Assembly (NCBI GenBank): GCA_965214125.1
Contig: CBDCBA010000033.1
Coordinates: forward strand, 1 to 10,484
Direction of reading: 5' to 3'
Source of the DNA: CBDCBA01 sp965214125
GTDB lineage: Bacteria; Planctomycetota; Phycisphaerae; Tepidisphaerales; Tepidisphaeraceae
DNA: 10,484 nucleotides
Made by a program: the position numbers and the translations under genes
Shown: one piece after another, positions 7,517 to 10,484 of the stretch
Position numbering within the stretch: position 1 is the stretch's first letter
How the letters are laid out: every line of letters begins with the position of its first letter
The notes under the pieces: generated by a model
Databases searched by the model: none
Told to the model about the DNA's origin: nothing
What the model saw: the letters and a program-made list of their open reading frames with translations, nothing else

Positions 7517-10063
7517 TCACGTCGCCGCGCAGCGCCTCGGGCAGGCGGACGATCGAGGTCGAAGCGGCGGTCGCCCTGGAAGATCATGCCCCGCCTCGCG
7601 TCCGCCGACCGCGGCGGCGACGAGATCCTGCACCTCGCGGACGTTCAGGCCCAAGCGGCTGATGGCGGCCCGGTCGATCTGCACGTCGAGCACGGGCAGG
7701 CCCTCGGTCTGCTCGACGGTGACGCTGCTTGCGCCGGGGATGTCGCGCAGCACGGCCGCGATGTCGGCGGCGGCCGGGACCATCACGTCGAAGTCGTCGC
7801 CGAAGACCTTCACCGCGACGTCGCTGCGGACACCGCTGATGAGCTCGTTGAACCGCAGCTCGATCGGCTGGCTGAACTCGTAGTTCGCCCCCGGTACCGT
7901 TGCCGCCGTCCGGCGGATCAGCTCGACCAGTGCCGCCTTGGGTGTATCGAGCGCGTCGTGGTCGTGTCCTCCACCCTCGCCCCCACCCTCGTCACCATGG
8001 CCGCCTTCCTCTTCGTCGTGCGGGTCGGGCGCGGCGGCTTCGAGTTGCTCGACGGCTGCGACGAGCTCGGGCAACGGTCGCCACTCGTCCGGCTCCTTGA
8101 TCATGATGAACGCGTCGCTGATGTTGACGGGCATCGGGTCGCTGGCGACCTCGGCCGTGCCGGTCTTGCTGAAGACGTACTCGACCTCGGGGATCGCCGA
8201 CAGCTTGCGCTCCAGGTCGAACTGCAAATCCTGCGAGGCGGTCAGCCCGGTGCTGGGCATCCGCAGTGATTGCACGGCCAGGTCGCCCTCGTCGAGCTGC
8301 GGCACGAACTCCTGCCCGAGCCGCGTGAACAGAAACAGCGACCCGACGAACGCCGCCACCGCCACGCCGACAACGGGCCAGCGGAACCGCACCGCCTGAC
8401 GGACGATCGGTGAGTAACCCGCCTTGGCCCCGCGGATGACGAAGACCTCTTTCTCGCTCACCTTGCCGCGCATCACGATCGCCACCGCCGCCGGCACAAA
8501 CGTGAGCGACAGCACGAACGCCCCAATGAGCGCGAAGATCACCGTCGCCGCCATCGGCGTGAACATCTTGCCCTCGACGCCGGTGAGGAACAGCACCGGG
8601 ACGTAGACGACGATGATGATGATTTCGCCGAAGACGGTGGCTTTTCGAACCTGCTTCGTCGCCTCGAACGTCACTTCCATCCGCTCGCGGAGCGTGAGCG
8701 GCCTGCCCAACTCTTTCTGCCGCTCGGCGAGTCGTCTTACGCAGTTCTCGACGATGATGACGCTGCCGTCGATGATGATGCCGAAGTCGATCGCGCCCAG
8801 GCTCAGCAGGTTCGCGGTGATGCCCGCCTGCACCATCCCCGTCGCCGTCAGCAGCATCACCAGCGGGATCGCCAGGCTCGTCAGGATCGCCGCCCGGACG
8901 TTGCCGAGCAGCACGAACAGCACGGCGATCACGAGCACCGCCCCGAAGAACAGGTTGTGCTCGACGGTGGCGATCGTCTTGTCGACGAGGCCTGTGCGGT
9001 CGAGCACCGGCCGCGCGACGATGCCCGGCGGCAGCGTCGCGTTGATCTCCTCCAGCCGATCGCCCACGTCCGCGGCGACCTGCCGGCTGTTGCCGCCGAT
9101 GAGCATCAGCGCCGTGCCGACGACCGCCTCCTCGCCGCCCTCGCTCGCGCTGCCGTACCGCACCTCCCGGCCGATGAGCACGTCGGCCACGTCGCGGATG
9201 TAGACCGGCACGCCGCCGCTCTCGCCGATGACGATCCCCTCGATCTCCTCGATGCTCGTCAGCAGCCCGCTCGCCCGCACCTGGTACGCCTCGCCGTTCT
9301 CCTCGATGTACTTCGCGCCCTGGGCGACGTTGTTGGCCTCCAGCGCCTCGATCAGGTCGCCGAAGCTCAGCCCGTAGCTGACGAGCTTCATCGGGTCGGG
9401 CTCGACGCTGTACTGCTTGGCGTAGCCGCCGATGAAGTCGACGCCCGCCACCTGGTCGACCTGCCGGAGTTGCGGGGCGATGGTGAAGACCTGGAGCGTC
9501 TGGAGGTAGGCCGCCTGCTCCACGTCGGTGGCGAGCCGCTCGCCGTCGACGGTGAGGTAGGTGCCGTCGCCCTGCCAGCCCGGCTCGCCGTCGGCGATCT
9601 CCGCGCCCTCGCCGTCGGGGTGCTCGTACTCGACGACGTACATGAACACCTCGCCGAGGCCCGTGCTGATCGGCCCCATCTTCGGCTCGGCCCCCGGCGG
9701 CAGGTCGTCGCCGACGGCGTTGAGCCGTTCGAGCACCTGGCTGCGGGCGAAATAGACGTCGACCGACTCCTCGAAGACGGCCGTCACCTGGGAGAAGCCG
9801 TTGCGGCTGATCGACCGCGTGTAGTCCAGCCCCTCGATACCGGCCAGCGCCGTCTCGATGGTGAACGTCACCTGCTTTTCGATCTGCTCCGGGCCGAGGG
9901 CGGCGTACTCGGTGTTGATCTGGACCTGGTTGTTGGTGATATCCGGGACGGCGTCGATCGGGAGCTGCGTGAGCGAGTAGACGCCCACGCCGCCGGCGAA
10001 CAGGGTCAGCAGCACCACCAGGAAGCGGTGCTCGATGGAGAAGCGAAGGGTTTTTTCAAGCAT
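7517..10063 (-). CDS. czcA: CzcA-type heavy-metal RND efflux pump, N-terminal three quarters (frame broken at about 7590)
   Basis: The inner-membrane, proton-driven subunit of a CzcCBA-type tripartite exporter for divalent metals. The start MLEKTLRFSIEHRFLVVLLTL is typical of the family. Helix 4 carries DFGIIIDGSVIIVEN (Asp426, Asp432, Glu439), the charged proton-relay pattern of CzcA/CnrA-like pumps, unlike the CusA copper/silver form. Further family matches are LPIDAVPDITNNQVQ near residue 35 and FNELISGVRSDVAVKVFGDD. An insert at about residues 679-703 (bases 7951-8030) is rich in Asp, Glu, Gly and His (PDPHDEEEGGHG, GGGHDHD) in a periplasmic loop and may hold metal. The frame is intact to GGREAG; past the G-run at 7589-7592 it turns to unrelated sequence and stops at 7517. 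The expected continuation MIFQGDRRFDL is in another frame. No ribosome site is evident before 10063. If repaired, the whole gene (6684-10063) gives about 1124 residues. Confidence 0.92.
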   Translation of the reverse strand: MLEKTLRFSIEHRFLVVLLTLFAGGVGVYSLTQLPIDAVPDITNNQVQINTEYAALGPEQIEKQVTFTIETALAGIEGLDYTRSISRNGFSQVTAVFEESVDVYFARSQVLERLNAVGDDLPPGAEPKMGPISTGLGEVFMYVVEYEHPDGEGAEIADGEPGWQGDGTYLTVDGERLATDVEQAAYLQTLQVFTIAPQLRQVDQVAGVDFIGGYAKQYSVEPDPMKLVSYGLSFGDLIEALEANNVAQGAKYIEENGEAYQVRASGLLTSIEEIEGIVIGESGGVPVYIRDVADVLIGREVRYGSASEGGEEAVVGTALMLIGGNSRQVAADVGDRLEEINATLPPGIVARPVLDRTGLVDKTIATVEHNLFFGAVLVIAVLFVLLGNVRAAILTSLAIPLVMLLTATGMVQAGITANLLSLGAIDFGIIIDGSVIIVENCVRRLAERQKELGRPLTLRERMEVTFEATKQVRKATVFGEIIIIVVYVPVLFLTGVEGKMFTPMAATVIFALIGAFVLSLTFVPAAVAIVMRGKVSEKEVFVIRGAKAGYSPIVRQAVRFRWPVVGVAVAAFVGSLFLFTRLGQEFVPQLDEGDLAVQSLRMPSTGLTASQDLQFDLERKLSAIPEVEYVFSKTGTAEVASDPMPVNISDAFIMIKEPDEWRPLPELVAAVEQLEAAAPDPHDEEEGGHGDEGGGEGGGHDHDALDTPKAALVELIRRTAATVPGANYEFSQPIELRFNELISGVRSDVAVKVFGDDFDVMVPAAADIAAVLRDIPGASSVTVEQTEGLPVLDVQIDRAAISRLGLNVREVQDLVAAAVGGREAGHDLPGRPPLRPRSSACPRRCAAT

Positions 10064-10078
10064 GGCGGGAGGTGGTCG

Positions 10079-10330
10079 GGTGCGTGCGGCGCGGGTTGTG
10101 ATGAACGCGGCGCGAGGCGTGGCACGCGCGGCGCAGACCTTGGTGCGCGCGGCGCAGGCTTCGGCACGCGCGGCGCGGGTCGCGATGAACGTGGCGCAGA
10201 GTTGGATGAACGCGGCGCAGACTTTGATGAACGTGGTGCGAACCTCGATGAACGCGGCGCAGGCCGTGGTGAACGCGGCGCAGAGCGTGATGAGCGCTCA
10301 TCCCACCCGGATGAGCGTGTCGCTCAAGCG
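10079..10330. repeat. 12 tandem copies of a degenerate 21-base unit, all in phase
   Basis: The 362 bases between the adaptor stop and the pump start contain 12 units of exactly 21 bases with no insertion or deletion. The best-kept form is GATGAACGCGGCGCAGACTTT (unit 7, 10205-10225, first 20 bases most useful). Units 2 and 6-9 carry GATGAACG; units 1 and 3-5 vary the first half (GGCACGCG, GGTGCGCG or GGTGCGTG); units 11 and 12 keep only GATGAGCG. Because 21 is a multiple of three, three frames stay open across the array: DERGAxx and MNAAQTL-like heptads on the plus strand, and LRRVHxx on the minus strand. The remaining 95 bases (10331-10425) show nothing I recognise. This is not a CRISPR: there are no unique spacers. 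It could be a coding repeat, a structural or binding array in the mRNA or DNA, or slippage-born filler. Confidence 0.9.
10289..10302. repeat. 14-base perfect palindrome (GATGAGCGCTCATC)
   Basis: Repeat unit 11 departs from its neighbours to form a perfect inverted repeat. It could be a small hairpin or a dimeric protein site in the adaptor-pump spacer, but chance in a GC-rich repeat is also possible. Confidence 0.45.
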
Positions 10331-10425
10331 CGGGGGAGGCCCGATCAGCACCGACAACCCGTCGCCGTCCGGGCGTTTCGCAGTTCGCCAACGTCGTTCT
10401 TCTCGGACGCGGTGCGGCAAGACAG

Positions 10426-10484
10426 CTAGTGGGCATGTTCCACCCCCGCCTTGCCGATCTCGGCCTTGAGGATGAAGGTGCCGG
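10426..10484 (-). CDS. HlyD/CzcB-type membrane-fusion protein, last 18 codons (gene continues past the window)
   Basis: Only the C-terminus is visible, ending GTFILKAEIGKAGVEHAH and a TAG stop at 10426-10428. Periplasmic adaptor proteins of CzcB/CusB-type efflux systems often end in a G-(A/T)-F-x-L-K-(A/S)-E stretch with a His-containing tail, and the position directly upstream of the pump fits. It would link the inner-membrane RND pump to the outer-membrane channel. With so few residues the family call leans on context. Confidence 0.65.
   Translation of the reverse strand, partial: GTFILKAEIGKAGVEHAH

Noticed and set aside
10079..10330. CRISPR array
   Set aside because: Units are contiguous with no unique spacers and no cas genes are present.
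10331..10425. Promoter or terminator in the adaptor-pump spacer
   Set aside because: No credible -35/-10 pair and no GC hairpin followed by a T-run in the operon direction was seen.
8957..10429. 490-codon plus-strand open frame
   Set aside because: For most of its length it is the antisense of the pump; only the repeat part is worth noting and is reported separately.
10062..10469. Plus-strand frame starting ATG at 10062 with MNAAQTL-like heptads
   Set aside because: An amphipathic-helix look arises from the repeat itself; no convincing ribosome site, and it runs into the adaptor gene on the opposite strand.

Overview
The window is very GC-rich and gene-dense, with no rRNA, tRNA, CRISPR array or insertion sequence that I can see. 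An RND-type metal pump with the tail of its adaptor implies a Gram-negative cell with an outer membrane. GC richness, a Tat-exported intradiol dioxygenase and GTG/ATGA-coupled genes would suit Planctomycetota (for example a Phycisphaerae-like lineage), but that is a guess from style, not proof.

Layout: two gene blocks converge at about 3561-3603. The left block (plus strand, 1-3603) holds the 3' part of a CopA-type Cu(+) P1B-1 ATPase, an APC-superfamily amino-acid/amine permease overlapping it by 4 bases, and a Tat-signal intradiol ring-cleavage dioxygenase whose frame is broken once. The right block (minus strand, read from 10484 down to 3561) holds the last 18 codons of an HlyD/CzcB-type membrane-fusion protein, a 362-base spacer filled largely by a 12-copy, 21-base tandem repeat, a CzcA-type heavy-metal RND pump broken by four apparent frameshifts, a small DUF1232 membrane protein, a CDF-like cation efflux protein without the usual C-terminal domain, and a P1B-4 ATPase (SPC and HEGST motifs) with a His-rich N-terminus. 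From the RND pump to the ATPase, each stop overlaps the next start by 4 bases, so these four genes look like one translationally coupled operon.

Together this is a metal-homeostasis island. CopA would remove Cu(+), the P1B-4 ATPase and CDF protein would move Co/Zn/Fe/Ni-like divalent ions from cytoplasm to periplasm, and the CzcCBA-type system would carry them across the outer membrane. The permease and the secreted dioxygenase are not obvious metal-resistance genes; their place here rests only on position.

The items most worth a second look are the in-phase 21-base repeat array between the adaptor and pump genes, the cluster of extra-base frameshifts in the pump (three within about 90 bases that together restore the frame, plus a +2), a similar +1 in the dioxygenase, and the tail-to-tail overlap of the two blocks. 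I found no clear promoter, terminator or metal-responsive regulator gene, and no convincing wholly new system.
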